Shown piece after piece: positions 34,098-44,100 of a DNA stretch of 64,000 nucleotides. Position numbers and translations under genes: made by a program. Source of the DNA: Mycobacterium sp. IS-1590 (GTDB lineage: Bacteria > Actinomycetota > Actinomycetes > Mycobacteriales > Mycobacteriaceae); NCBI RefSeq assembly GCF_001500025.1, contig NZ_LQIW01000034.1:310001-374000 (forward strand), given 5' to 3'. The notes under the pieces were generated by a model that was given only the letters and a program-made list of their open reading frames with translations, was not told the DNA's origin and searched no databases. The first letter of the stretch is position 1, and each line of letters starts with the position of its first letter.

Positions 34098-36065
34098 ATG
34101 GCTACGGAATTTACAGTCCGGGGATCCTTTGCGAAGTCGCAGCCACCTGAGCGCGCCACCGTTCACGCTTCCATTAGCTACGAGGGCCCGTCGATGGAGC
34201 CGGTGTACACGCGGGTGGCACGCGACTTGGACGTTGTGCAGAAGTCCGTGGCAGAGCTCAAGAACAAAGATGACGCGCCAATCACCTGGTGGTCTGCTGC
34301 GCAATTGAGTACCTGGTCGTCTCGGCCTTGGAATCAGGAGGGTAAACAGCTGCCGCTCGTCCATCACGCTGGTGTCAGCATCGAAGTGAAATTTCGCGAC
34401 TTCAGCGCGTTGTCGTCCTGGGTCGGCGAGCAGATCATCAACGTCGAAGGCTTCCGAGTCACGAGCATCAAATGGGCATTGACGGCAAACCGACGCGATG
34501 AATTGATCCGAGAGGCCCGCGAGCGAGCCGTCCATGACGCCGTCGAGCGCGCCCAGCAGTACGCCGACGCTGTTGGCCTCGGCAGGGTCAGACCTGTTGC
34601 GATCGCTGACTCCGGCATGCTGCAAGCGAACCTATGGCCCGACGGGGCTCACGGCGATGCGCTGACAGTGATGCGAGCGGAGTCCGGACCGGTCGGAAGT
34701 GGGTCTCGCGTCGGTCTTGTGCCGCAGGACATTGAGATCGCTGCCTCGGTTGACGCCCGCTTCGTCGTTGAGGGCTCAGACGTCAGCGCCTTCAGCCACA
34801 GCTCAGGCACCGAAGAATCGCGCGAACTGGAGCGGGAGGACGCGCACGATCGCGAAAGTGACGTGGGTGTGGGGGAGTTTCGCGACGACGATCCCGGCTA
34901 TCTAGCTTGGCTCAACTTGCACCGCGATGGGTACGTGCTCAATATCGCGCGAAGCTACAGCACAAGCGGAGCGCGTGTGCATCGTGCCGATTGCTGGACG
35001 ATCAGCGGTGAGCACTCGCACGGAAACACTCTGACTGGACCGTATGTGAAGCTTTGCGCGCAGCAGCTGTCCGAACTCGACCAGTGGGCGACCAACGAAG
35101 TTGGCGCTCCGGTAGCGCGGTGCGGAACCTGCCACCCGGAAAATGCTGCTGTGCCACCTGATCCAGGTCAGCGAGCGACCAAAGCCCTTGTATCGGAGGT
35201 TCGCCACGACATTCGTGGGCCGGCGGCGGACGATGCCGTAGTCGAGGCCTGGGCCGACGATTACATCCATTTTGAACGCCCGCCTGACTGGCAACGGCAG
35301 CTGCGGGATGAGATCCGAAGCCGTTGCAGACAACTCGAACCGTCGGCGGAGCAGGTGTTGCACGCGACATTCTTCGGGGCCAAACATCCCAAAGCCGACG
35401 TCGAGAATGTCTTGCTCTACTACATTGACTCGTTCAAAGTCGCTGGGAGCCAGGGGATCCGTTTCGAGCACGGCTCTGGAGTGCTCCCGGGGCCTAATGC
35501 TGACGAGTTTGCGTTCGGCTACCGTTACGCACTCGCGCCACGCTCAGGCACTTTCACTCATTGGCGGCAAGGGCGGACGTTGGCCGCGTTCGACTGGACC
35601 AACCTGGAGTCGTTCAAGAGTGACAATCAGTTGGCGCCCGTGTGGCTGGCGTTGCGCCGTGGCGAAACGAAGGTCTACGAGCGGGCTGCATCCGACGCGC
35701 CGTTCGCCGTCCGAGTCGAGATTCGACCGCCGTATAGTCGGCAGCCTGTCTGGGGCGGGCTGCTTAAGGGGGTCTTTGATGGGGTCACCTGTGCATATCA
35801 GGCCCACACGGACACGGCGGTCCTCTCAGAAGCCGCCGCACGGGTCGCGGCACTTCTTCCGGCGGATTCCTCAGAAATAGAGGAGCACCTGCTTGATCAA
35901 CGGCGTGCCGTACTCGGCGTTGTCCACCGGCTCGTCTCCCCATACCGCGAGGGAGTCAAGTGGGACCCTTCCGACCACCTATGCGTGGCTGGAGATCTGC
36001 TCGCAGCGGAACCGGTCGATGACCGGTGGGCGATCCGCGGTGAGATCTTCGAGGTACTTCGGTGA
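34098..36065 (+). CDS. composite protein with SIMPL (DUF541) domain and two further domains
   Basis: This 655-residue protein, without a signal peptide, has three parts. Residues 1-215 look like a SIMPL/DUF541 domain (FTVRGSFAKSQPPERATVHASISYEG, a beta-rich half, then the helix DELIREARERAVHDAVERAQQYADAVGLG). Residues about 270-355 carry GYVLNIARSYSTSGARVHRADCWTISG and end with CGTCHP, a Cys/His-containing module I associate with restriction and defence proteins. The C-terminal ~260 residues are unrecognised (SQGIRFEHGSGVLPG...FGYRYALAP). ATG 34098 starts the SIMPL domain. The open frame upstream is not coding-like. Confidence 0.75.
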   Translation: MATEFTVRGSFAKSQPPERATVHASISYEGPSMEPVYTRVARDLDVVQKSVAELKNKDDAPITWWSAAQLSTWSSRPWNQEGKQLPLVHHAGVSIEVKFRDFSALSSWVGEQIINVEGFRVTSIKWALTANRRDELIREARERAVHDAVERAQQYADAVGLGRVRPVAIADSGMLQANLWPDGAHGDALTVMRAESGPVGSGSRVGLVPQDIEIAASVDARFVVEGSDVSAFSHSSGTEESRELEREDAHDRESDVGVGEFRDDDPGYLAWLNLHRDGYVLNIARSYSTSGARVHRADCWTISGEHSHGNTLTGPYVKLCAQQLSELDQWATNEVGAPVARCGTCHPENAAVPPDPGQRATKALVSEVRHDIRGPAADDAVVEAWADDYIHFERPPDWQRQLRDEIRSRCRQLEPSAEQVLHATFFGAKHPKADVENVLLYYIDSFKVAGSQGIRFEHGSGVLPGPNADEFAFGYRYALAPRSGTFTHWRQGRTLAAFDWTNLESFKSDNQLAPVWLALRRGETKVYERAASDAPFAVRVEIRPPYSRQPVWGGLLKGVFDGVTCAYQAHTDTAVLSEAAARVAALLPADSSEIEEHLLDQRRAVLGVVHRLVSPYREGVKWDPSDHLCVAGDLLAAEPVDDRWAIRGEIFEVLR

Positions 36066-36202
36066 CAATGCCTGAGCGCCCACTACCTACGCCTGCGTGC
36101 CCAACACTTCAATATCTACCGGCGACGTGAGGCTGCTGCGCGAAAGACACGACCGAAACTGGACGTCCGGGACGCTTGTTTCTTTGCTCGATCGGAGCCG
36201 GG

Positions 36203-36415
36203 ATGACGACGAGATATGCACCGTGGGGGGAACGGATAGTGACTGAATGTCGCAAGTGCGCGGCGGGGATATGCAGCCACGGGGAGCAGTGTCCGATGAT
36301 GATTCGGTGGTACGACGATCCGTGGGACGGCACATTCTGGCGGCGCTGCGAGTGCAGAGCTTGGAGACACGCGACGGTGTATCCAGTAACGATCAGGAAC
36401 ATTACAAAACGCTGA
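36203..36415 (+). CDS. possible small cysteine-rich protein
   Basis: A 70-codon frame starts at ATG 36203, with GGAG five bases before it, in the 650 bp between the two composite genes. It encodes six cysteines including CRKC, ICSHGEQC and CEC, suggestive of a small zinc-binding fold. No family is recognised. It could be chance, as the region is accessory and the frame is short. Confidence 0.35.
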   Translation: MTTRYAPWGERIVTECRKCAAGICSHGEQCPMMIRWYDDPWDGTFWRRCECRAWRHATVYPVTIRNITKR

Positions 36416-36716
36416 CAAGTGAGGCCTATGTGCGACTCATGCTCGCCTGGAAGGGCATCCACGTCGGGGGACACGCCAAGGTGTGAACTGTTTATAGTGA
36501 CGTAATGCGAAGTCGCAGTGAATAATTCGTGTTTGACTTTATCGGTCACTGCCGCTGTCAGGACAGTGACGCCTTGCTTTGGGTGTCGACAGCGTGTGGT
36601 GACACGTTCTGCAGCAGTCAAGGGTGCCGAATACGTCGCCACTAATTGGCCCCGGCAGGGGGACAGAGTTCACCTCGAGTCAACAAGCGTCGGTGCCCGG
36701 TTGCATACTGGGCCGC

Positions 36717-38453
36717 GTGCTGACAATCACCGCCATTCGTGGCGACATCACCGAGCAGAAGGTTGACGCGATAGTCAATCCCGCGAACACTGCTATGCGC
36801 GGAGGTGGCGGCGCGGACGGTGCGATTCATCGCGCGGGAGGTCCCGCGATCCTGCGCGACTGCGTCGAGAGGTTCCCCGACGGACTGGCCACAGGTGACG
36901 CCGGTTGGACGACAGCAGGAGACTTGCCTGCCCGGTGGGTCATTCACACGGTCGGTCCGAACTACAACATTGGCCAGAGAGACCGGTCGCTTCTGGAATC
37001 CTGCTACCGCCGGGTCTTGGAAGTTGCTGACGAGCTTGGCGCCCGAATCGTTGCGTTTCCACTCATCAGCGCAGGCAGCTTCGGCTGGCCACGTCACGAT
37101 GCCATCGCAGCCGCAATAGACACCATCGCCGCGTCCGACACGCAGGTCGATGAGGCGCGGCTCGTAGCTTTCGACCCGAAAGCGCACGAGGAGATACGTT
37201 CGGCGCTCGCTATCTGGACTCCGATCCGCATCTTGCAAGGGGTTCAAGTCCTGCATCAGCGCGGTTATCACCGGGTACGCGTTTGGCCGGGCGTTAGTCC
37301 CTCAGGGATGTACTGGCGTGTTGCGATCAACACAGTCGGCGACCTGACTGACGAGGGCTACCCGGAAGTTGGCGACTACGGCACCGCAGTTCTGTATCCA
37401 ACCGGCAGTCTCACCGAACTCGCCGGCAATGAGTTAACCGTGACGACCAGACCTGAGATGGTCGCCGACCTCATCCTGGATGAATTGCCCGAGGCAGTTC
37501 CAACTGGCGACGACCCTGCGTACGTTTCCTGGTTCGCCGAACTCATGCGACTCGTCGAGCAAGTTCGGTTGCCGCCCATCGCTTACGCCGAATACTTCGA
37601 CGCCAGCGAGGGATGGGAGATCGGCTGGGGTAGCGGCAACCGGCATCCTCGCCCTCCCGAGCCGCCCATCGTCGCCCCAAGGAGATCAGCCCCGATGCAC
37701 CCAATGCCACCGAACTCGATCCCCAGCGACGCCGGGGAAGTCCTGTACCGACTCGCGGCGATTCTGCAGAAGGCGACAGGTATCTCCCCGAAAGCGAGCG
37801 CGGTGGAAGGAACGCTTATCCCACGCGGAGACCCGCTGTTGCCCAGCGTCACAATCAAATTCGACGCCAACCACGTCCGCGGTGCCGACCGCGCAGCTCT
37901 CTTCTTTGACGACGAGTACGTTCATTTGGGTGTCTGGCCAGCGGAACTCCAGCCCCAATACGCCTATATGTATTCCGATCCGGCGAGAGTTGACGCCCTC
38001 CTCGAACTGAACACCCACGGCGGTTTCACCGTCGAGCCCAACTTCCAGCTTGCACATCGGTTTGCCCAACCGCTACAACGCTGGTTTCCAACCAGGCTGC
38101 TGTCTGTAGACGATTACCTGCATCAGTGGATTGACGATTTCCGTGACGGGCGCGCTGGCGGTCGAACCCGCGATCAGGTAGCCGATCCGCGCTTCTTCCA
38201 GTGGCTGATGGGTCGCCGCTACGCCCTTTCCGCCGAGGAGGAAAGCCTTCACGAGTGGCTGGAAAGCAAAGGAGCCGGCATTCAGGTCCACGTACGCCCG
38301 GGCATCCAAATTCTCAGAACCTGGTCGTACAGAGAAGCGCTTGCGATCGAGGGTCAGAACGAGTTTGCTACGCAGGTGCGGGAAGCAACTGATCGGATAC
38401 TGACGGCGCTCGGCCAAACGCGGCTAGGTTTCACGAACGGAACGATGGGCTGA
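36717..38453 (+). CDS. macro-domain composite protein
   Basis: This 578-residue cytosolic protein begins with a macro domain (about 1-165), which binds ADP-ribose and may remove it or O-acetyl groups. Visible motifs are IVNPANT (Asn21, Asn24), GGGGADGAIHRAGG with Asp34 and the phosphate loop PLISAGSFGWP. Then come an unrecognised module (HQRGYHRVRVWPGVSPSGMYWR, about 175-310), a Pro-rich linker and a C-terminal module (FDANHVRGADRAALFFDDE...FFQWLMGRRYALSAEEE). GTG at 36717 fits the domain start. In an antiviral island it may read or reverse NAD-derived marks (inference). Confidence 0.8.
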   Translation: MLTITAIRGDITEQKVDAIVNPANTAMRGGGGADGAIHRAGGPAILRDCVERFPDGLATGDAGWTTAGDLPARWVIHTVGPNYNIGQRDRSLLESCYRRVLEVADELGARIVAFPLISAGSFGWPRHDAIAAAIDTIAASDTQVDEARLVAFDPKAHEEIRSALAIWTPIRILQGVQVLHQRGYHRVRVWPGVSPSGMYWRVAINTVGDLTDEGYPEVGDYGTAVLYPTGSLTELAGNELTVTTRPEMVADLILDELPEAVPTGDDPAYVSWFAELMRLVEQVRLPPIAYAEYFDASEGWEIGWGSGNRHPRPPEPPIVAPRRSAPMHPMPPNSIPSDAGEVLYRLAAILQKATGISPKASAVEGTLIPRGDPLLPSVTIKFDANHVRGADRAALFFDDEYVHLGVWPAELQPQYAYMYSDPARVDALLELNTHGGFTVEPNFQLAHRFAQPLQRWFPTRLLSVDDYLHQWIDDFRDGRAGGRTRDQVADPRFFQWLMGRRYALSAEEESLHEWLESKGAGIQVHVRPGIQILRTWSYREALAIEGQNEFATQVREATDRILTALGQTRLGFTNGTMG

Positions 38454-38736
38454 GAAGTTAGAAGAGCAGGCGTTGCGGCACTCGACTCCATCCAGCGCAG
38501 CCGATCTGGATCCCTTGGAAGTCTCACTTCAGTATGCAATACGACAGAATCCCGCCACTAGCATCCGCGATGCTGTGAGAAGCCGTTCGAGCGCGCCTGC
38601 ACATCGTCCAATACCTCGGTGATTATCGAGAAGCATCGCGTGGCGGAGGTGCCGGAGCGTTCCCAGCCTGTGGCGCAACGCCTAGTTGTCAGTGCCTGGT
38701 GCTATCCATATTCAGTACGCCGAGATGGAGGTAGCA

Positions 38737-39717
38737 ATGACGCACAGCGCGCCGGTAAAGATCGTCAACGACCAGTTGGTGCTGGGCCCGGTGACGGTGA
38801 ATTTTCAGCGGACGCTGCGGATCCCCGAGACGGGGTTGCACCCGCTGCCGCCGGGCCTGGGCCGGTTCCCGCTGCGGAGAGTTGGAGACTACCCCGACAC
38901 GGCACCGGCTGAGTGGCTTTCTCGTGGCGGGGTCATCCTGCCGATCTACCAGCGCGAGGCAATGTGGCTGTCGTTCGATGCGTCCGAACCCACTGCACTG
39001 CAGGTCGGTGTCGGCAAGGTGTGCGCGGTCAGCGGCTTGCCATGGATCGAGCACCTCATCAAGGACCCGCAGAACTACGTTGCGCTGCCTCGGCAGCCGT
39101 GGCTGGACGGGATCAACGCGGGGGACGGGTTCATCCGCCAGTTCGTTGCCGTGCCGCTCGGTTCTGGCGCCACAGTCGAAGGGCAGGTCACCGGAGAAGA
39201 GACCCATGGCGGGGTTCAGTTGCGCGCTGTCGGTCTGACCGAACAGGCGCTTGCGGCGTGGCACGCCGAGCAGGCCCTGCACGCGGAACGCTGCGCGGAC
39301 GTGTTCGCGGACGGGGCCCCGTTGCCAGCACCATCGGCGAGCATGGGGCTGGGTGCTGGCGGTCGGATGCGCCAGGAGGTGTACGCAGATGGCCGCCCGC
39401 TCACCGACTATGAGGAGGCTAGCGCCCGCCGCGTTTTCGTGCACTTGTGCTCGGCCGCTCAGTGGACTGCCATAACCGGAGAGGTGCCGCCCCCGACGCC
39501 GGTCGACCGGGACGCTTACGTGGAGGAAGGGCTGCCATGGTTCGACTACTATGACGCCGACGCCCACGACCTCGCGGCGTCCGAGATCTTGACCAACGTC
39601 GAGAGTGTCGGCAAAAAGCTTGGTGCCGAAGAGAAGCCGTTTACTCCCGTCGACCCGAAGACGGTAATCACACTCGGCGGCACGAGCCCCGAGGTGATCA
39701 CTGACGGGCAGTGGTAG
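38737..39717 (+). CDS. unrecognised conserved actinobacterial protein
   Basis: This 326-residue soluble protein has no signal peptide or membrane segment. It begins with a beta-rich part (VTVNFQRTLRIPETGLHPLPPGLGRFPL), then WLSRGGVILPIYQREAMWLSF, and FIRQFVAVPLGSGATVEGQVTG. I recall similar hypothetical proteins in streptomycetes and other actinobacteria but no function. ATG 38737 follows GGAGG five bases upstream. An earlier in-frame GTG is less likely. The gene converges on the protease gene and lies inside the defence-rich island, so a defence role is possible but unproven. Confidence 0.7.
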   Translation: MTHSAPVKIVNDQLVLGPVTVNFQRTLRIPETGLHPLPPGLGRFPLRRVGDYPDTAPAEWLSRGGVILPIYQREAMWLSFDASEPTALQVGVGKVCAVSGLPWIEHLIKDPQNYVALPRQPWLDGINAGDGFIRQFVAVPLGSGATVEGQVTGEETHGGVQLRAVGLTEQALAAWHAEQALHAERCADVFADGAPLPAPSASMGLGAGGRMRQEVYADGRPLTDYEEASARRVFVHLCSAAQWTAITGEVPPPTPVDRDAYVEEGLPWFDYYDADAHDLAASEILTNVESVGKKLGAEEKPFTPVDPKTVITLGGTSPEVITDGQW

Positions 39718-39731
39718 CTGGTTCGGACTGG

Positions 39732-40646
39732 TCAGCCGAAGGTTCGCACGCTGCGAGGGCGGCATTCGATCGACACCTCGTATTCCCCACGCAGCACCGC
39801 AACGTTGACTTTCCGGTTTGCGACATCTCGCCGCAGAGCACGTAACAGGTCGTTCTGACTACGGATCTCGCGATCGCCGACAGCGACGATGGCATCGCCA
39901 GGCTCGAACGGGCCGGCTGAATTATCGCGAACAGAAGTCACTACGAGAGCATGGCCACCGGGCGCTCGGTCGACGGCTCGACGTGCGACGCTGACCCCGA
40001 GTGACGCACGCTCAACTGCTCCGTAGGTGATGAGTTCATGCGCGACCTCAGCGACAGTCTCGGCTGGGATGGCGAAGCCGATGCCGTCGGCCTCGGGAAT
40101 AGCCGCCGTGTTCACGCCGATGACGAGACCGTCGACATTCACCAGCGGGCCGCCCGAGTTTCCTGGGTTGATCGCCGCATCGGTCTGGATGACATCAAAG
40201 ATCGCCTGCTTGTCGCCAGTGGGAAGGCTTCGCTTCAAACCGCTGACAATGCCGAGGCTGATGCTCTCTGGAAACTCACCCAGTGGGCTGCCGAATGCGA
40301 AGCAGAGTTCGCCCAGGCGGGCTCCGTCAGGCGAAATCTTTAGCGGCTCAGCGGTTTGCGGGTCTACGCGAAGGACCGCTAGATCGGTCAAGGGATCCCG
40401 ACCGACAATGCGTGCCTCGGTCTGCTTTTCGCCCGGAAGTTGAACGTAGATTGGGTCGTCCAGGTTTTCGACCACATGGTTGTTTGTGACGAGGTGTTCG
40501 ACGTCGCAGATGAACGCGGACCCACTGCCTTCTTCGAAGTCGTGGGTTTGCCCCTTGACGATGGCGGTCGAGCGCACCACCCGCTCGCACAGTTCGGTGA
40601 TTTCGTCGCTGAACTGCCGAAGCAACCGTGCCGATGTGTTAAACAT
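39732..40646 (-). CDS. cytosolic HtrA-type trypsin-like serine protease with PDZ domain
   Basis: This 304-residue S1C protease has catalytic His57 (TNNHVV), Asp88 (LTDLAVL) and Ser164 (GNSGGP), followed by a PDZ-like domain (SLGVSVAR...FEPGDAIVAVGDREI). Unlike DegP/HtrA it has no signal peptide or membrane anchor, so it should act in the cytosol. ATG 40646 overlaps the stop of the YbjN-like gene (ATGTTTAA), which shows coupling. It is the last gene of the helicase-methylase-ATPase operon. A role as a proteolytic effector or regulator of that system is inference. Confidence 0.85.
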   Translation of the reverse strand: MFNTSARLLRQFSDEITELCERVVRSTAIVKGQTHDFEEGSGSAFICDVEHLVTNNHVVENLDDPIYVQLPGEKQTEARIVGRDPLTDLAVLRVDPQTAEPLKISPDGARLGELCFAFGSPLGEFPESISLGIVSGLKRSLPTGDKQAIFDVIQTDAAINPGNSGGPLVNVDGLVIGVNTAAIPEADGIGFAIPAETVAEVAHELITYGAVERASLGVSVARRAVDRAPGGHALVVTSVRDNSAGPFEPGDAIVAVGDREIRSQNDLLRALRRDVANRKVNVAVLRGEYEVSIECRPRSVRTFG

Positions 40647-41154
40647 CGAACTCGTCGCCTTCATCGTCCTCAAACATGGTCTTGCCTCCGAATCGCTTCT
40701 GCAGCAGCGTGTCGTAGTGGTCTGCTCGATCGGCTACAAGCTCGATAGTCGCCAAGAGTTGTTCGGGGGAGAGTTGCTCGAAGATATGCAGCTCAGCTGC
40801 CAGCACAATCTGTGCGTTCTCCGGATCGACATACGCCTTAGCGAACGGTGTGTTTCGGTTAATGGAGTTGACTGCCGCGTACACCTCTGGGCGCATGGTG
40901 AAATCCGTTAGCAGCGGCGAGAATATTTCAATGCGGGGCGGGTCGTCGTCAGCAGTGTGTACGAATACCAGTGCGCTGCCCCAGGGGATCGGGATGTCAC
41001 CATCGTCGTCGCGTTCGATCGCATCGACCTTGAATTCGCGCTTAAGGGTGTCCTCAAGCCACTTGTCGAGTTCCTTCGCGCGTTTGTCGTCGCCGGACCC
41101 AAATATGCGGCCGAGGACCGGTGTCGACTGGATTCGGGGTGCGAACCTCGACAT
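40639..41154 (-). CDS. YbjN / type III secretion chaperone-like protein
   Basis: This 171-residue protein has the alpha-beta YbjN/CesT-like fold pattern: an N-terminal helix, strands IPIPWGSALVFVHTADDDPPRIEIFSPLLTDF, then EVYAAVNSINRNTPFAKAYVD and a long C-terminal helix (SPEQLLATIELVADRADHYDTLLQKRFGG). Such domains bind peptides or act as chaperones. It lies 32 bp after the ATPase gene and overlaps the protease gene. It may hold a protease substrate or present a target to the protease (inference). Confidence 0.78.
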   Translation of the reverse strand: MSRFAPRIQSTPVLGRIFGSGDDKRAKELDKWLEDTLKREFKVDAIERDDDGDIPIPWGSALVFVHTADDDPPRIEIFSPLLTDFTMRPEVYAAVNSINRNTPFAKAYVDPENAQIVLAAELHIFEQLSPEQLLATIELVADRADHYDTLLQKRFGGKTMFEDDEGDEFDV

Positions 41155-41186
41155 CTATCGTCTCCACTCTGCCAATTTGAAGGTAA

Positions 41187-44100
41187 TCATTCCGACTCAA
41201 ACCCCGACTGGTCAAACTTCAACGTCTTCGCGTTCTCCGAAACCGTACGGATCTTGTTCTCGTCGAATCCCGTTGAGTCGACGGCTTCGATCTCGATCTT
41301 CACGACCAGGTTGATCCCCTGGTCGCGCAGATTTGCGATCACCTCATCGGCGATGTTCTTGAAATCCATCGCGATCTTGTCCGAGTTGAGGGTCTTCACT
41401 CCATAGAACCGCGTGAACGCGATATCGATTGGACCGGCCCCGGCTCCAGTTCCTGCGCTTGTCCCCGTTGCAGTCCCGGTCGCGGTGCCAGTGCCGGTTC
41501 CAGTGCCTGCGCCGGTACCAGTTGTTGTTGGCTCCTCGTGCTTACGTTGGTGGCTGGCCACGTCAGGACGCACGATTAGTAGCGAGTCTGCTGGGGCCGG
41601 CGCTGAGTTGTTGTCTCCTGGAATCCACAGTCCGACATACCGTCCGGTGGCCTCGTCGAAGCCGGTCGCCAATGCGAAGGCGTCGGTTTCCCAGAGCATC
41701 GGAAGGTCGACGACGCCCTCGTCTAGCACCCGGCGGTCACGCAGCCGCGGCATGTACGGGTACTGGCTGTAGAGCCGCCATAGCGATCCGAGATCCACAT
41801 GCCCGTCCTTCCAAATCTGGGGCACCTTGCCGATTGCCAGCCGGATCGTCGCCGCTGCCTGCCGCGTCGACAGGTCACCGTCATTGCCGAGACGCCGTGA
41901 AACCCGTTCTGCCAGTGCAGGAGACTGGCCCTCGACCTTTGTTTCGCGGATGATGAACGGTGCTCCAGCATCGGGCTGGGCGGGGACGAGCGCCCAGGTG
42001 AAGGTCTGCAGCAGTCGCGACGTGACAGTCTGGTCGGCCTGGCTCTGGCGTTGGGTCGCCTGGTTCTTCTGATTCTGTGTCAGGTCGAGGTCCACCTCAT
42101 TGGCCAGAACGTGCGCCCAGCCAAGGTAGTCCCGTGTCGCATACTCCAGTTCCTCGAGCCGAGCCTCGTCGGCAGCCAGGAAAACCAACATGTTCCGGTT
42201 GCTACGGTTCGCGGTGCCCCGCTGTTCGGTCGCCTTGTGCGCGAATTCTTTAGCCGGCGAGTCGGTGCCGCGCTTGTGTGCGACTTTCGGATGCAGGATG
42301 ACCAACCGCGCCTCGTCGGTGTCGGGGATGTCGGCATTGGACTCCGGGCACACGTGCACTCCCGCGAAATCACCGCGCGTCTTGGCCTGGTCCTGCAGGC
42401 GACGGACGATTTCCGCCCACACGTCCTCCTTGTGCAGGCGCTCGGCCTGATCTTTAGCGGTGCGAGTGATGTTGGCCTGCAGGTCATACCAGTACTTGCC
42501 CGAGCCCGAGTAGAAGTAGGTAGCCCTGTCGCCGAGCTGGGTCAGTGCTGAGTGGAAGTTGCCTGGGACATCGCCGGGCACCGCGGTGCCAAGGAACACC
42601 CGCTGGGTCTCCAGCCCCTTCTGCGCGGACCCAATGGTCGGAGCTGCGCCGAAGAACACCGTTCTCGCGAGACGTTTGGTCAAAGACCGCTGTCCGAACA
42701 GCGGCTTGTCCTTGTCAATCCGTGCTGGCTCGGAGTTCGGGCCATCGACATCAGCGTCGATGATCGCCTTCCACGAATCCTGCAGGTATTGTGTCAGTTC
42801 CGAATTCACGTTGGCCGTCGCCAGCGGAATAGAGCCCGGCATGATCAGAGGCGACGCGTCTTCGCCCGTCCACAGGGCGTGGATGACCGTGCTCATGAGC
42901 CGTAGCACCCCGCGGGTTCGTTGGAACCTCTCCAGTGATGACCACTCCTCGTAGAGCCGGTCGAACAGCTCGGGATGGATGGGATAGGTGCGCTTGATCC
43001 GCTCCTCGTACGCCGAATCACGCGACTCACGGGGGAAATCGTCGCTGTACTTGCGGTACATCTCGACGTACGCGCGCGCGGTCGCTCCGATCGACGCCAG
43101 CGCGGCCGCGTCGGGTTGTCTGAACAGCCGCTGTTTGACGATCTGGTAGGCCTCCGCCGACGAGGCGGGACGCCACTGATCCGCAACCCGGCGCACAACG
43201 TTCTGCAGCCGTTTGAGGGCCTCAAGCCCGTGTGCGCCGCCGACTTCCTCGGCGTTGCCAACCACGATCGTGTCGTCGCCACTTTCCGAGGCCGGGATCG
43301 AGATCACCAGCAGCACACCGGAGGTTCCCTTTGCGGCCTCCGTCAACGACTGCGCGAACGTGAACTGGTCGTCAAACGTGCCGCCCGCCAGATCATTTCG
43401 ACCGACGAGAGAACGGGCATAGGCGACCCACTCGTCGATCAGAATGACCGCGGGCGCGTAGGCGGCGAGCAGCTGGTGCAGTGCCTTGCCGGGGTGGGTG
43501 CGGTCGGCATCGGCCTGGGCGACCATCGCGTAGGCTTCCGCGCCACCGAGCTGCCAGGCGAGTTCACCCCAGATGGTATTGACGTGGGTGCCGTCGTCCT
43601 TGGTGACGCCCGACGGGCTGAAGTGGTTACCGACGATGGCGACACGGTTGACGTCGACGCCCTTGTATCCGTTCGCGGTGAGGAGATCCTGGGTTTCCTG
43701 CGGAAACTCACCGACCGGAAGGCCGGAGGCGACGTGCCATAAGGCAAGCATCGAGTGGGTCTTGCCACCGCCAAAGTTGGTCTGCAGGTTGATCACCGGC
43801 GGTGCGTTGTCATCACCGGAGAGGCGGCGGACCGCGCGCCCGATGAGGTCGCTCAAACCCTCTGTCAGATACGTACGTTTGAAGAATTCGACGGCGTCGG
43901 CGTAGCCGGCGTCCTGTTCGTCTCCGGATGCGACCTTGTAGAGGTCGGCGGCGAATTCCGACGCGGCGAAGTTCCCGGTGGCGACGTCGTCGTGCGGCGG
44001 GAGCACTTCACGCCACGGCTTGAGGCCGGCAGCTTCAGGGTTGTCGACCGCGGCCTTGAGGACCTTCTTGTCGTCCTTGTCGGCCGTGACTCGTCGGAGG

